From Variovorax sp. KK3 (GTDB taxonomy: Bacteria; Pseudomonadota; Gammaproteobacteria; Burkholderiales; Burkholderiaceae_C): a stretch of DNA of 43,298 nt. The notes below the pieces were generated by a model. The model was not told the DNA's origin. It made no database searches and was given only the letters and a program-made list of their open reading frames with translations. The translations under genes and the position numbers were made by a program. Of the stretch, positions 7,946 to 19,125 are shown in pieces; positions within the stretch are counted from its first letter, which is position 1; every line of letters starts with the position of its first letter. Location of the stretch: NCBI RefSeq assembly GCF_001984055.1, contig NZ_LYVO01000064.1, forward strand, positions 1 through 43,298, written 5' to 3'.

Positions 7946-8883
7946 AGTTGAAGTGGCTGCTGTGGCTGGTGGTGGGCGGGCCGATCGCGGTGTTCTCCGT
8001 CTGGGCGCTCTTCGACAATGCGCGCCTCTACGTGATCACGCTGCTCAACGGCCTGACGCTGGCCTCGCTCTACTTCATCGTCGCCAGCGGCTTCACGCTG
8101 GTCTTCGGCCTGATGCGCAACGTCAACCTGGCGCACGGCTCGCTCTACCTGCTCGGCGGCTACGTGGCCTTCGTGGTCGCGGACTGGACGGGCTGGTGGA
8201 TCCTCGCGCTGGCCGCGGGCTTCGCGGCGGCCGCGATCGGCGGGCTGCTGATCCAGTTGCTGGTGCTGCGACGCATGCAGGGCGAGGAGCTGCGGCAGAC
8301 GCTCGTGACCATCGCGCTGTCGATCGTCATCGCCGACGTGCTGTTGTGGATCTTCACCGGCCAGGTGCATCAGATGGAAGCCCCGGCTTGGCTGCAGGGG
8401 CCGATCCGTGACATCCCGCTGATCCGTGCCTATTCGGCCTATCGCCTCTCGCTGCTCGGCTTCGGCATCGCGATCGGCCTGGGCCTGTGGTGGCTGCTCA
8501 CGCGCACGCGGGTCGGCATGATGATCCGCGCTGGCGTGGACGACCGCGGCATGCTCTCGGCATCGGGCGTGAACGTCAACATGGTGTTCGCCATCACCTT
8601 CATGCTCGGCGCCGGCCTGGCCGGGTTTGGCGGCGTGATCGGTGCGGTGGAGCTTTCGATGGTGCCGGGCGAAGACACGCGGCTGCTGCTGGCGTCACTC
8701 ATCGTCGTGATCGTGGGCGGCATGGGCAGCGTGCCGGGCGCCGCGATCGGCTCGGCCATCCTGGGGCTGGCAGAGACCTACGGGCTGGCCTACGCGCCGA
8801 CCTACAGCGTGGTGTTCACCTTCGTGATCCTGATCCTCGTGCTGGCGTTCCGGCCGCGCGGGATCATGGGGAAGGCGGCATGA
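7942..8883 (+). CDS. HAAT-family ABC transporter permease, LivH type (system 1)
   Basis: 313 residues from ATG 7942, overlapping the previous stop (ATGA). It is a polytopic inner-membrane protein with LNGLTLASLYFIVASGFTLV and GLMRNVNLAHGSLYLLGGY, the conserved LivH N-terminal region. The conserved Gly-rich loop near residue 215 is GAGLAGFGGVIGAVE, followed by IVVIVGGMGSVPGA. It pairs with the LivM protein encoded next to form the translocation pore. The context of amidohydrolases and hydrolases argues for an amide- or carboxylate-containing nutrient rather than leucine itself. The distinction cannot be made from the sequence. Confidence 0.93.
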   Translation: MKLKWLLWLVVGGPIAVFSVWALFDNARLYVITLLNGLTLASLYFIVASGFTLVFGLMRNVNLAHGSLYLLGGYVAFVVADWTGWWILALAAGFAAAAIGGLLIQLLVLRRMQGEELRQTLVTIALSIVIADVLLWIFTGQVHQMEAPAWLQGPIRDIPLIRAYSAYRLSLLGFGIAIGLGLWWLLTRTRVGMMIRAGVDDRGMLSASGVNVNMVFAITFMLGAGLAGFGGVIGAVELSMVPGEDTRLLLASLIVVIVGGMGSVPGAAIGSAILGLAETYGLAYAPTYSVVFTFVILILVLAFRPRGIMGKAA

Positions 8884-10016
8884 GCGCAGCGCAATGGCGT
8901 CGCGCGATGCGCTCGGGCACGGCCGCGGGCGCGCCACCGCGCGTGCTGTCGACCGTTGCCACGACAGCCTTGCCCATGCCGGCCCCGACACAGGCCAGCC
9001 GCGACTGGCTTGCCTCGATGCGGCGCGCCATCCACCTGCGCCACATCGCCGTGCTGGTCATCGTGCTGGTGTTCCCTTTCGTCTCCACGCCTTTCATCAC
9101 CTTCCAGGTCGTCGCCCAGTCGCTCGTGCTCGGCCTGATCGCGCTGTCGCTCACCTTCCTCGCCGGCTACGGCGGCATGATCTCGCTGGCACAGATGACG
9201 GTGGCGGGCATCGCCGGCTACGCGCTCGCGGTGCTCGGCACCAGCAACGGCGCCGACATCGCACTGCGCTGGCCCTGGTGGGTGGCGGTGCCCTTCGCGC
9301 TCTTCATCGCCACGCTGTGCGCCACGCTGATCGGCTGGCTGTCGGTGCGCACCGAGGGCATCTACACCATCATGATCACGCTGGCGATCGGCGTGGCGTT
9401 CTACTACCTGGTGCTGCAGAACTACAGCGTGTTCAACGGCTTCCAGGGCCTGCGCGAGGTGTACCCGCCCAAGATCTTCGGCATCGCCTGGCGCGACCCG
9501 GTGCCCTTCTACTTCCTCTGCCTGGCCTGTGCGATGGCCGGCTACTTCGTGGTGAAGTGGGTGGTGCGCGCGCCATTCGGCATCGCGCTGCAGGGCATCC
9601 GCGACAACCCGCGGCGCATGGCGGCGCTGGGCTACCACGTGGTGGCGCACCGGGTCGCCGCCTATGCGCTGGCGGGGCTCTTGGCGGCGGTCGGCGGCGT
9701 GCTGCTGGTCTGGTACAACGGCCTCATCACGCCGGGCTCGGTCAGCACGTCGTGGCTCATCAACATCCTCGTGGTCGCCGTGCTCGGCGGCATGCGGCAT
9801 CCCATCGGCGCCTTCTTCGGCGCGCTCGTCTTCGTGCTGCTGCAGACCTTCGCGATCGACCTGATCGACCGCGAGCGCTTCAACCTGCTGATCGGTGGCG
9901 TGTTCTTCGTCATCGTCCTGTTTTCCCCCGACGGCCTGCTCGGCGTGTGGGCGGCGCTGCGCGCCCGCTTCGGTCCGAGGCAAGGCTTGACTTCCAACCA
10001 AAGGAGACAACCGTGA
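8880..10016 (+). CDS. HAAT-family ABC transporter permease, LivM type (system 1)
   Basis: 378 residues from ATG 8880, overlapping the LivH stop (ATGA). The first 50 or so residues are an Ala/Pro/Arg-rich cytoplasmic extension ahead of the first membrane helix (HIAVLVIVLVFPFVS). Later in-frame starts at 8973-9018 would give a more usual length. The conserved LivM motifs are present: LAGYGGMISLAQMTVAGIAGYA, ALQGIRDNPRRMAALGY and VVAVLGGMRHPIGAFFGA. It is the second half of the pore with the LivH protein. The stop overlaps the binding-protein start (GTGA). Confidence 0.93.
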   Translation: MSAAQWRRAMRSGTAAGAPPRVLSTVATTALPMPAPTQASRDWLASMRRAIHLRHIAVLVIVLVFPFVSTPFITFQVVAQSLVLGLIALSLTFLAGYGGMISLAQMTVAGIAGYALAVLGTSNGADIALRWPWWVAVPFALFIATLCATLIGWLSVRTEGIYTIMITLAIGVAFYYLVLQNYSVFNGFQGLREVYPPKIFGIAWRDPVPFYFLCLACAMAGYFVVKWVVRAPFGIALQGIRDNPRRMAALGYHVVAHRVAAYALAGLLAAVGGVLLVWYNGLITPGSVSTSWLINILVVAVLGGMRHPIGAFFGALVFVLLQTFAIDLIDRERFNLLIGGVFFVIVLFSPDGLLGVWAALRARFGPRQGLTSNQRRQP

Positions 10017-11266
10017 ACGTGAACAAGCGACTCTGGGTTCGTTCGATGGTGGGTGCGGCCGCGTTGGCGGCAGCGGCAGGCGGCGCATGGGCGCAGGGAC
10101 AGCCGGTGAAGATCGGCCTGCTCGCCACGCTCGAAGGGCCCTTCGCGGCCGGCGGCGCGGACGGCATGCGTGGTGCCGAGCTGGCGGTGAAGCAGCGCGG
10201 CGGCACGGTGGCCGGGCGCAAGATCGAGATCATCAAGGCCAGTTCGGACGCCAAGCCCGACGTGGCGGTCAACTCCACGCGCAAGCTGGTGGAACAGGAC
10301 AAGGTCGACATCATGGTCGGCCCGCTTTCGGGCGGCGAAGGCATCGCGGTCAAGGACTATTCGAAGACGCAGCCGCAGGTGACCTTCATCAACGGCGGCT
10401 CGGGCGCGCAGGGCGCCACGCTCGACAGCCCGAGCCCCAACTTCTACCGCTTCAACACCGAAGGCGCGCAGTGGATGGTGGGACTGGGCAAGGCCGCCAT
10501 CGCCAAGGGCTACAAGAAGGTGATGGTGATAGCCGAGGACTACGCCTTTCCGTACTCGCAGGTGCAGGGCTTCATGACCGAGTTCTGCAAGGCCGGCGGC
10601 AAGGTGCCCGAGAAGGCCTGGGTGCCGCTGGGCGGCAAGGACTATTCGTCGGTGATCGCCAAGATCCCGAAGGACGTCGATGCATTGCTGGTGGTGCTGG
10701 GCGGCGCCGACGCGGTGAACTTCCTCACGCAGTACGAGAACGCCGGCGGCGACAAGCCGATGCTGGGCGGCTCCATCACCGTGAGCCAGGACGTGCTGAA
10801 CTACAAGGGCAAGCGTCGCGAATCGCTGGTGGGCACGCTGTCGGCCGGCCCGCTGGCCGACGCCTACGACGGCGCGGAGTGGAAGGCATTCGTCGCCGAC
10901 TACCAGAAGACCTATCCGGTCTCGGCCGGCGGCTTTCCGAGCCCGAGCCTGTTCGCCTACGTGTACTACGTCAACATGAAGGCGGCGCTCGACGGGCTCG
11001 ACGCGGTCAAGGGCGACCTGTCGGGCAACCAGGCGAAGTACCGCGAGGCGCTGCAGAAGATGACATTGAAGACGCCTACCGGCGACGTCAAGCTCGACAG
11101 CAACCGGCAGGCCATCGGCACCACCTTCGTCACCGAGGTGGTGAAGGACGACAAGGGCAACCTCTTCAACAAGGTGCACAGCAAGGTCGACAACATCGAC
11201 CAGTTGCTGGGCATGAAGAAAGAGGAATTCAAGATCGGCTCCCGCGACGTCCCCGCCTGCCCCTGA
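10013..11266 (+). CDS. HAAT-family ABC substrate-binding protein (system 1)
   Basis: 417 residues from GTG 10013, with AAGGAG at 10001-10006 supporting this start. A Sec signal peptide covers residues 1-27 (MNVNKRLWVRSMVGAAALAA...AWA), with cleavage before QGQPVKIGLL. The mature protein has the type I periplasmic binding fold of LivJ/LivK relatives: KIGLLATLEGPFAAGGADG, then VDIMVGPLSGGEGIAV and later VMVIAEDYAFPYSQVQGF. It delivers the substrate to the LivHM pore. Its place between the permeases and the ATPases is ordinary for this family. A hairpin-rich repeat follows it, before the ATPase genes, and could raise its expression over theirs. Confidence 0.94.
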   Translation: MNVNKRLWVRSMVGAAALAAAAGGAWAQGQPVKIGLLATLEGPFAAGGADGMRGAELAVKQRGGTVAGRKIEIIKASSDAKPDVAVNSTRKLVEQDKVDIMVGPLSGGEGIAVKDYSKTQPQVTFINGGSGAQGATLDSPSPNFYRFNTEGAQWMVGLGKAAIAKGYKKVMVIAEDYAFPYSQVQGFMTEFCKAGGKVPEKAWVPLGGKDYSSVIAKIPKDVDALLVVLGGADAVNFLTQYENAGGDKPMLGGSITVSQDVLNYKGKRRESLVGTLSAGPLADAYDGAEWKAFVADYQKTYPVSAGGFPSPSLFAYVYYVNMKAALDGLDAVKGDLSGNQAKYREALQKMTLKTPTGDVKLDSNRQAIGTTFVTEVVKDDKGNLFNKVHSKVDNIDQLLGMKKEEFKIGSRDVPACP

Positions 11267-11290
11267 AATGTTGCGCTCCCCCAGGCTCCC

Positions 11291-11390
11291 CCACTTCGTG
11301 TGGTCCGCCAACCCCCTCACCGGGGGCGCACCCAGCGGCCCGGCAAAGCCGGTTCCGCGGGTGCTTCCGAACGGGCCGGCTTCGCGGCCC
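11291..11390. repeat. Hairpin-rich intergenic repeat inside the operon
   Basis: Four inverted repeats sit in 100 bases: CCAC/GTGG (11291-11303), CCCCC/GGGGG (11312-11326), CCGGC/GCCGG (11340-11352) and GGGCCG/CGGCCC (11373-11390). The wording (CCGGCAAAGCCGGTTCCGCGG) resembles a dispersed intergenic element I recall from Variovorax-type genomes; that is recollection, not a search. It splits the operon between the binding protein and the ATPases and may stabilise or attenuate the message. Confidence 0.6.
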
Positions 11391-11405
11391 TGAAAGGAGA
11401 TTGCA

Positions 11406-12226
11406 GTGGCCTCTGTCAGCACTTTGCGCACCGGCGTCGCCGCACCTCCGCGGACGGCGGCCGGAACGCATGCGCCGCTTGCGTCGAGCGATGCACTGGT
11501 GCTCAGCGGCGTGACGCGCGCCTTCGGTGCGCTGCGTGCGGTCGACGGGGTGTCGTTGTCGGTGGCAGCGGGCGAGAAGTACGCCATCCTCGGCTCGAAC
11601 GGCGCGGGCAAGACCACGCTGTTCAATGCGATCACGGGCGACTTCCCGCCCACAGCGGGACGCATTCATTTCTTCGGCGAAGACATCACCGAACTGCCGC
11701 CCTACGACCGCATCCGCAAGGGCTTGCGGCGCACCTACCAGTCCTCGCTGCTGTTCCGCGAACTGACGGTGCGCGACAACCTGTTCCTGGCGGTGCGCGG
11801 CGTGGCCAACGGACGCTTCGGCTTTCTGCGCGCAGGCGCGACGCATCCGTCGACGCTGGCCACGCAGGACTTGCTGGAGCGCACGCGGCTCGCGCACATT
11901 GCCGGCGAGCGCGTCGCCAACCTCGCGCACGGACAGCAGCGCCAGTTGGAAATCGGCATGGCGCTGGCCGGTGCGCCGCGCCTCATCCTCTTCGACGAGC
12001 CGGCGGCCGGGCTGTCGCCGGCCGAGCGGCGCGAGCTGGTGGCGCTGCTGCGCTCGCTGCCGGCGCACATGAGCTTCGTGCTGATCGAGCACGACCTGGA
12101 CATCGCTCTACGCGTGACCGAGAAGGTCACCGTGATGCACAACGGCCGCACCCTGCGCACCGGCACGCCGAGCGAGATCGAGAACGACGCGCAGGTGCAG
12201 GCCATCTACATGGGGAGCCGGCACTG

Positions 12227-12227
<1 letters not shown>
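11406..12227 (+). CDS. HAAT-family ABC transporter ATPase, LivG type (system 1)
   Basis: 273 residues from GTG 11406, with AAAGGAGA five bases upstream. Walker A is GSNGAGKTT (residues 63-71), signature LAHGQQ (173-178), Walker B LILFDEP (193-199) and switch His229 (IEHD). The signature begins LAHG rather than LSGG, as often in LivG proteins. The first 28 residues are an Ala/Pro/Thr-rich tail absent from compact LivG proteins. It powers the LivHM pore together with the ATPase encoded next. Its TGA overlaps the following ATG by one base, so the two ATPases are translationally coupled. Confidence 0.94.
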
Positions 12228-14542
<2,315 letters not shown>

Positions 14543-14555
14543 AGAGGGAGACACG

Positions 14556-15386
14556 ATGGCACGCATTCCACGCAGCACCTTGCTCGAACGCTTCCGCGCC
14601 AAGATCGCCGCAGGCCGGCCGATCATCGGGGGCGGCGCGGGCACGGGGCTGTCGGCCAAATGCGAAGAGGCCGGCGGCATCGACCTGATCGTCATCTACA
14701 ACTCGGGCCGCTACCGCATGGCCGGGCGCGGCTCGCTGGCGGGGCTGCTGGCCTACGGCAATGCCAACGAGATCGTCTGCGAGATGGCGCGCGAGGTGCT
14801 GCCGGTGGTCAAGCACACGCCGGTGCTGGCCGGGGTGAACGGCACCGATCCCTTCATGATCCCCGACGAGTTCCTGGGCCGCCTGGTGTCGCTGGGCTTT
14901 TCGGGCGTGCAGAACTTTCCCACGGTCGGGCTGATCGACGGCACCTTCCGCGCCAACCTCGAAGAGACCGGCATGGGCTACGGGCTCGAGGTGGACCTGA
15001 TCGCGCGCGCCCGTGCCTTCGACCTGCTGACCACGCCGTACGTCTTCTGCGAAGCCGACGCGCGCGCCATGGCCGCGGCCGGCGCGGACATCGTGGTCTG
15101 CCACCTGGGCCTGACCACCGGCGGCGCCATCGGCGCGGAGACCGCGCTCACGCTGGAAGACTGCGTGAGCCGCATCAACGCCTGGGCCGCGGCCGCGAAC
15201 GCGGTCAACCCCGGCGCCATCGTGCTGTGCCACGGCGGCCCCATCGCCACACCGGAAGACGCGCATTGGGTGTTGTCCCGCTGCCCGTCGTGCCACGGCT
15301 TCTACGGCGCCAGCTCGATGGAGCGGCTGCCCACCGAAGTGGCACTGACCGACACCACGCGCCGCTTCGTCGGCATCACGAGATAG
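14556..15386 (+). CDS. Phosphoenolpyruvate hydrolase-family TIM-barrel protein (Tm-1 C-terminal-like)
   Basis: 276 residues from ATG 14556, with GAGGGAG upstream and 13 bases after the fusion gene. It starts MARIPRSTLLERFRAKIAAG and carries the family blocks IIGGGAGTGLSAKCEEAGG, VIYNSGRYRMAGRGSLAGLL, VLAGVNGTDPF and SGVQNFPTVGLIDGTFR. Late blocks are CHLGLTTGGAIGAETALTLE and GFYGASSMERLPTE. This TIM-barrel family is often encoded beside, or fused to, UPF0261; plant Tm-1 carries both on one chain. The biochemical reaction is poorly known despite the PEP hydrolase label. Its place just after the ATPase-UPF0261 fusion suggests that it works with that domain on the imported compound. Confidence 0.9.
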   Translation: MARIPRSTLLERFRAKIAAGRPIIGGGAGTGLSAKCEEAGGIDLIVIYNSGRYRMAGRGSLAGLLAYGNANEIVCEMAREVLPVVKHTPVLAGVNGTDPFMIPDEFLGRLVSLGFSGVQNFPTVGLIDGTFRANLEETGMGYGLEVDLIARARAFDLLTTPYVFCEADARAMAAAGADIVVCHLGLTTGGAIGAETALTLEDCVSRINAWAAAANAVNPGAIVLCHGGPIATPEDAHWVLSRCPSCHGFYGASSMERLPTEVALTDTTRRFVGITR

Positions 15387-15421
15387 TTCGATCAGCTACG
15401 AGACAACAGGAGACGAGACCC

Positions 15422-17131
15422 ATGTCAGGCGCTCAATTCGGCAATTTCATCCTGGGGCTGATCGTGGTCGCGATCGTCGTCGCGCTCGCGGTCTGGCTGC
15501 TGCACTGGCTGTACCTGCGCAGCTCGAAAGAGCGGGCCTTCGTGCGCACCGGCCTGGGCGGGCAGAAGGTGGTGCTCGATGGCGGCGCCTTCGTGCTGCC
15601 CATCGTGCACGACGTGATCCCGGTCAACATGAACACGCTTCGGCTCGAAGTGAGCCGCGGCCGCGACAAGGCACTGATCACCAAGGACCGCATGCGGGTC
15701 GACGTGATCGCCGAGTTCTACGTGCGCGTGGCGACCCGGCCCGAGGCCGTGGCCGCCGCCGCCCAGACGCTGGGCCTGCGCACCATGGAGCCCGACCAGC
15801 TCAAGGAGCTGGTGGAAGGCAAGTTCATCGACGCACTGCGCACCGCGGCCGCCGAGATGACCATGGAGGAGCTGCACGAGAAGCGCGGCGCCTACGTGCG
15901 CCGGGTGCGCGAATCGGTGGCCGAGGACCTGACCCAGAACGGCCTGGAGCTCGAAGCCGCCTCGCTGACCCAGCTGGACCAGACCGGCATGGAGTACTTC
16001 AACCCCAGCAATGCCTTCGACGCCGAGGGTTTGACGCGGCTCACCGAACAGATCGAACGCCGCAAGAAGCAGCGCAACGACGTCGAGCAGGACACGCTGA
16101 TCGCCATTCGCAACAAGAACCTGGAGGCCGAGAAGCTCTCGCTCGACATCGACCGCGAAAGCGAGCATGCGCGCCTGGCGCAGCAGCGCGAGGTGGAAGT
16201 GGCGCGGGCCCGCCAGCGCGCCGAGCTGGCGACCGAGCGCGCGCAGCGCGAGCAGGATGCCGAGGGCGCACAGATCGCGGCCAAGCAGAGCATCGACGCG
16301 GCCCGCATCCGCGCCGAGCAGACCATCGAGGAAGAGCGCATCACGAAGGAGCGCGTGATCCAGGGCGCCGAGATCGAGCGCCGGCTGCAGCTGGAGCTGG
16401 CCGAGCAGCAGCGTGCCATCGCCGTGGCGCGCGAGAGCAAGGCCCAGAGCGAGGCCCAGGCCGCGGCCGAGAACGCACGGGCCGAGGCGGTGTCGGCCGA
16501 AGAGAAGGTGTTCACCGCGCGCGAGGTCGAGATGGCCGAGCGCAAGAAGGCGATCGAGCTGATCGGCGCGGCCCAGGTGGCCGAGCGCGATGCCCTGCGC
16601 CTGACCTCCGCGGCGCAGGCCGAGAAGGACGCCAGCGCCGATCGCGGTGCCGCCCTGCGCGCCCAGGCCGAGGCGGATGCCGACGCCGAGAAGATCCGCT
16701 CGATGGCGATGCGCGTGCGGGCCGAGATGGAAGCCGAGGCGCAGCGCATGATGAACGAGGCGCACAACATGCTGTCGCCCGAGGCCCGCATGTCGGCGCT
16801 GCGCATGAAACTGGTGGAGAAGGCCGAGGCCATCATCCGCGAGTCGGTGCGGCCGATGGAGCGCATCGAGGGCATCAAGATCCTGCACGTCGACGGCCTG
16901 GGCGGTGGCGGTGGAGGCATGAGCAACGGCGAGGCCCACGGTGGCTTCGCCGACGGCCTGGTCAATTCGGCGCTGCGCTTTCGCGCGCAGGCGCCGCTGG
17001 TGGACCAGCTGCTGCGCGAGATCGGCATCGAGGGCGGCGACATCCAGCGCCTCGTGGGCGACGCCAGCGGTGCGCATGCGGCGCTGCCGTCCAGTGTCGG
17101 CGTCGGCGCCGGTGCAAAGAAGAAGGACTAG
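15422..17131 (+). CDS. Flotillin-like SPFH/band 7 membrane protein
   Basis: 569 residues from ATG 15422, with AGGAGA upstream. A single membrane helix at residues 8-31 (FILGLIVVAIVVALAVWLLH) is followed by an SPFH domain (about 35-210). Residues 210-480 form a long Ala/Glu/Arg/Gln-rich coiled coil rich in AEA repeats. A Gly-rich hinge (GLGGGGGG) precedes a C-terminal segment. This is the YqiK/flotillin architecture, which assembles into membrane microdomain scaffolds. It sits between transport and enzyme genes of one apparent operon, which is unusual for flotillins. A role in organising the importer or coping with a membrane-active substrate is inference. Confidence 0.9.
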   Translation: MSGAQFGNFILGLIVVAIVVALAVWLLHWLYLRSSKERAFVRTGLGGQKVVLDGGAFVLPIVHDVIPVNMNTLRLEVSRGRDKALITKDRMRVDVIAEFYVRVATRPEAVAAAAQTLGLRTMEPDQLKELVEGKFIDALRTAAAEMTMEELHEKRGAYVRRVRESVAEDLTQNGLELEAASLTQLDQTGMEYFNPSNAFDAEGLTRLTEQIERRKKQRNDVEQDTLIAIRNKNLEAEKLSLDIDRESEHARLAQQREVEVARARQRAELATERAQREQDAEGAQIAAKQSIDAARIRAEQTIEEERITKERVIQGAEIERRLQLELAEQQRAIAVARESKAQSEAQAAAENARAEAVSAEEKVFTAREVEMAERKKAIELIGAAQVAERDALRLTSAAQAEKDASADRGAALRAQAEADADAEKIRSMAMRVRAEMEAEAQRMMNEAHNMLSPEARMSALRMKLVEKAEAIIRESVRPMERIEGIKILHVDGLGGGGGGMSNGEAHGGFADGLVNSALRFRAQAPLVDQLLREIGIEGGDIQRLVGDASGAHAALPSSVGVGAGAKKKD

Positions 17132-17134
17132 CGC

Positions 17135-17575
17135 ATGGTGCAGGTCTACGTCTCCAGCGTCATCGACGCCGGCGCGGACAGCGTGTGGTCGCGCATCCGC
17201 GACTTCAACGGCCTGCCGCAATGGCATCCGGCCATCGCCGACAGCCGCATCGAGAACGGGCAGCCGGCCGACCGCGTGGGCTGCATCCGCCAGTTTCACA
17301 CCCGCGACGGCGGCACGATCCGCGAGAAGCTGCTGGCGCTGTCGGACTACGAATACAGCTGCACCTACGAGATCCTCGAAAGCCCGATGGGCGTGGCGAA
17401 CTATGTGGCCACGCTCAAATTGACGCCGGTGACGGACGGCGTACGCTGCTTCGCCGAATGGAGCGCCGATTTCGAATGCGCTGAGGGACGCGAGGGCGAG
17501 CTGGCCGAGAGCATCGGCCAAGGCGTGTTCCAAGGTGGCTTCGATGCGCTGAAGCGGCACTTCGGAAGCCGCTGA
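17135..17575 (+). CDS. SRPBCC (START/Bet v 1-like) family protein
   Basis: 146 residues, starting 3 bases after the flotillin stop. The pattern VYVSSVIDAGADSVWSRIRD followed by FNGLPQWHPAIADSRIE is the classic polyketide-cyclase/SRPBCC N-terminus. CIRQFHTRDGGTIREKLLAL and the C-terminal helix (ESIGQGVFQGGFDALKRHFG) complete the fold. Such proteins bind hydrophobic ligands in a deep cavity, and some catalyse cyclisation or hydrolysis. It is clearly paralogous to the N-terminal domain encoded by the next gene. No catalytic residues can be named. Confidence 0.9.
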   Translation: MVQVYVSSVIDAGADSVWSRIRDFNGLPQWHPAIADSRIENGQPADRVGCIRQFHTRDGGTIREKLLALSDYEYSCTYEILESPMGVANYVATLKLTPVTDGVRCFAEWSADFECAEGREGELAESIGQGVFQGGFDALKRHFGSR

Positions 17576-17618
17576 TGTCCGCACGCCCATCGCATCGTGA
17601 CGCCGGGAGCGCGGGCTG

Positions 17619-19079
17619 ATGCTCCAGAAAGTCGTGCGCTCGACCATCATCGACGCGCCGATCGAGCGCGTGTGGGCGGTGCTGCGCGACTTCAACAGCC
17701 ACGACCAATGGCATGCGGTGGTGGAGACCAGCCGCATCGAAGGCGGCGAGCGCAGCGACCAGGTCGGCTGCGTGCGCAGTTTCACGCTGCGCGACGGCAA
17801 CCGCATCCGCGAGCAATTGCTGACCCTGTCGGACACCGACCACCGCAGCACCTACTGCATCGTCGACGCCACGGTGCCGCTGCAACGCTACGTGGCCACG
17901 GTCACGCTGAAGGCCGTGACGGACGGCAACCGCACCTTCTGGCACTGGGAGTCGACCTTCGCCACGCCGCCCGGGCAGGAACGCGAGTTGCGCGAGATGG
18001 TGGCACGCGACGTGTACGAAGCCGGCTTCGAGAATCTGCGGCGGCACTTGCAGCAAGGCGGCGACCTGCGTGCGCCGGGGCAGACCGAGCCGATGCCGGT
18101 GGCGGTGCCCCTGCGAACTCGGCGCGTGGTAGTCGACCGACATGGCGGCCCGGAGGCACTGCGCGTCGAGGATGCCGAGGCGCCCGCGCCGCGCGACGGC
18201 GAAGTGCGCATCCGGCAGCGCGCGGTCGGCGTGAACTTCATCGACATCTATCTGCGGCGCGGCTGGATTCCGGCGCCGCTGCCGCTGGTGCCCGGCATGG
18301 AAGCCGCCGGCAGCGTGATCGACCTGGGGCCGCAGGTGGCCGGGCTCTTGCCGGGCGATCGCGTCGCCTACATCGGGCCGATGCCGGGTGCCTACTGCGG
18401 CGTGCGCTGCGTGCCGGCCGACTGGGTGGTGCGCCTGCCGGCGGCGATCGAGGACGACACGGCCGCTGCGCTGATGCTCAAGGGCATCACGGCCGACTAC
18501 CTGCTGCGCGACCTGGGCCAGGTGCGGCGCGGCACGCGGCTGCTGGTGCATGCGGCGGCCGGCGGCGTGGGCTTGCTGCTGTGCGCGTGGGCTCGCCGGA
18601 TGGGCGCCATGGTGTTGGGCACGGTGTCGACCGAAGAGAAAGCCCGCGTCGCGCGCGATCACGGCTGCGAGCACGTCATCGTGACGCGCGACTACCGCTT
18701 CGCCGACGCGGTGCAACGCATCTGCGGCGGCGTGGACCTGCTGGTCGACGGCCTCGGCGATGCGGCGCGCGACGAGAACCTGGCCTCGCTGGCGCGGCGC
18801 GGCCACTGGATCAGCCTGGGCCAGGCCAGCGGGCCGCTCGCATCGCTGGCGCCCGATGCGCTGGTCGCCAAATCACTGAGCTTTTCGCGGCCGGTAGTGT
18901 TCGACTACGTCGCCACGCCCGCGCAGCTCGCCGAGCGCGCGCAGCGTGTGTGGGACGCGCTGGCCGACGGCAGCATCGAACTGCCGCCCATCGAACGCCA
19001 CTCGCTCGAATCGGCGGCGCAGGCCCATGCGCGCCTCGAATCGCGCGCCACGCTCGGCGCATTGGTGTTGCGGCCCTGA
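17619..19079 (+). CDS. Fusion protein: SRPBCC domain + NADPH:quinone oxidoreductase (zeta-crystallin-like MDR)
   Basis: 486 residues from ATG 17619, with GGGAG nine bases upstream. Residues 1-147 are an SRPBCC domain (STIIDAPIERVWAVLRDFNS...). From about 168 a medium-chain dehydrogenase/reductase of the QOR type begins (RVVVDRHGGPEALRVEDAEA). It has VGVNFIDIYLRRGW, LVPGMEAAGSVIDLG and the nucleotide-binding HAAAGGVGLLLCAWA. There are no zinc ligands, as expected for quinone reductases. The frame is open throughout, so the fusion is real in this sequence. The ligand-binding module may present a hydrophobic quinone- or enone-like substrate to the reductase. The substrate is unknown. Confidence 0.88.
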   Translation: MLQKVVRSTIIDAPIERVWAVLRDFNSHDQWHAVVETSRIEGGERSDQVGCVRSFTLRDGNRIREQLLTLSDTDHRSTYCIVDATVPLQRYVATVTLKAVTDGNRTFWHWESTFATPPGQERELREMVARDVYEAGFENLRRHLQQGGDLRAPGQTEPMPVAVPLRTRRVVVDRHGGPEALRVEDAEAPAPRDGEVRIRQRAVGVNFIDIYLRRGWIPAPLPLVPGMEAAGSVIDLGPQVAGLLPGDRVAYIGPMPGAYCGVRCVPADWVVRLPAAIEDDTAAALMLKGITADYLLRDLGQVRRGTRLLVHAAAGGVGLLLCAWARRMGAMVLGTVSTEEKARVARDHGCEHVIVTRDYRFADAVQRICGGVDLLVDGLGDAARDENLASLARRGHWISLGQASGPLASLAPDALVAKSLSFSRPVVFDYVATPAQLAERAQRVWDALADGSIELPPIERHSLESAAQAHARLESRATLGALVLRP

Positions 19080-19125
19080 GGCGCCGAGGCGCTGAAGCCA
19101 TGAGTTCACGACAAGGAGCCATCGC

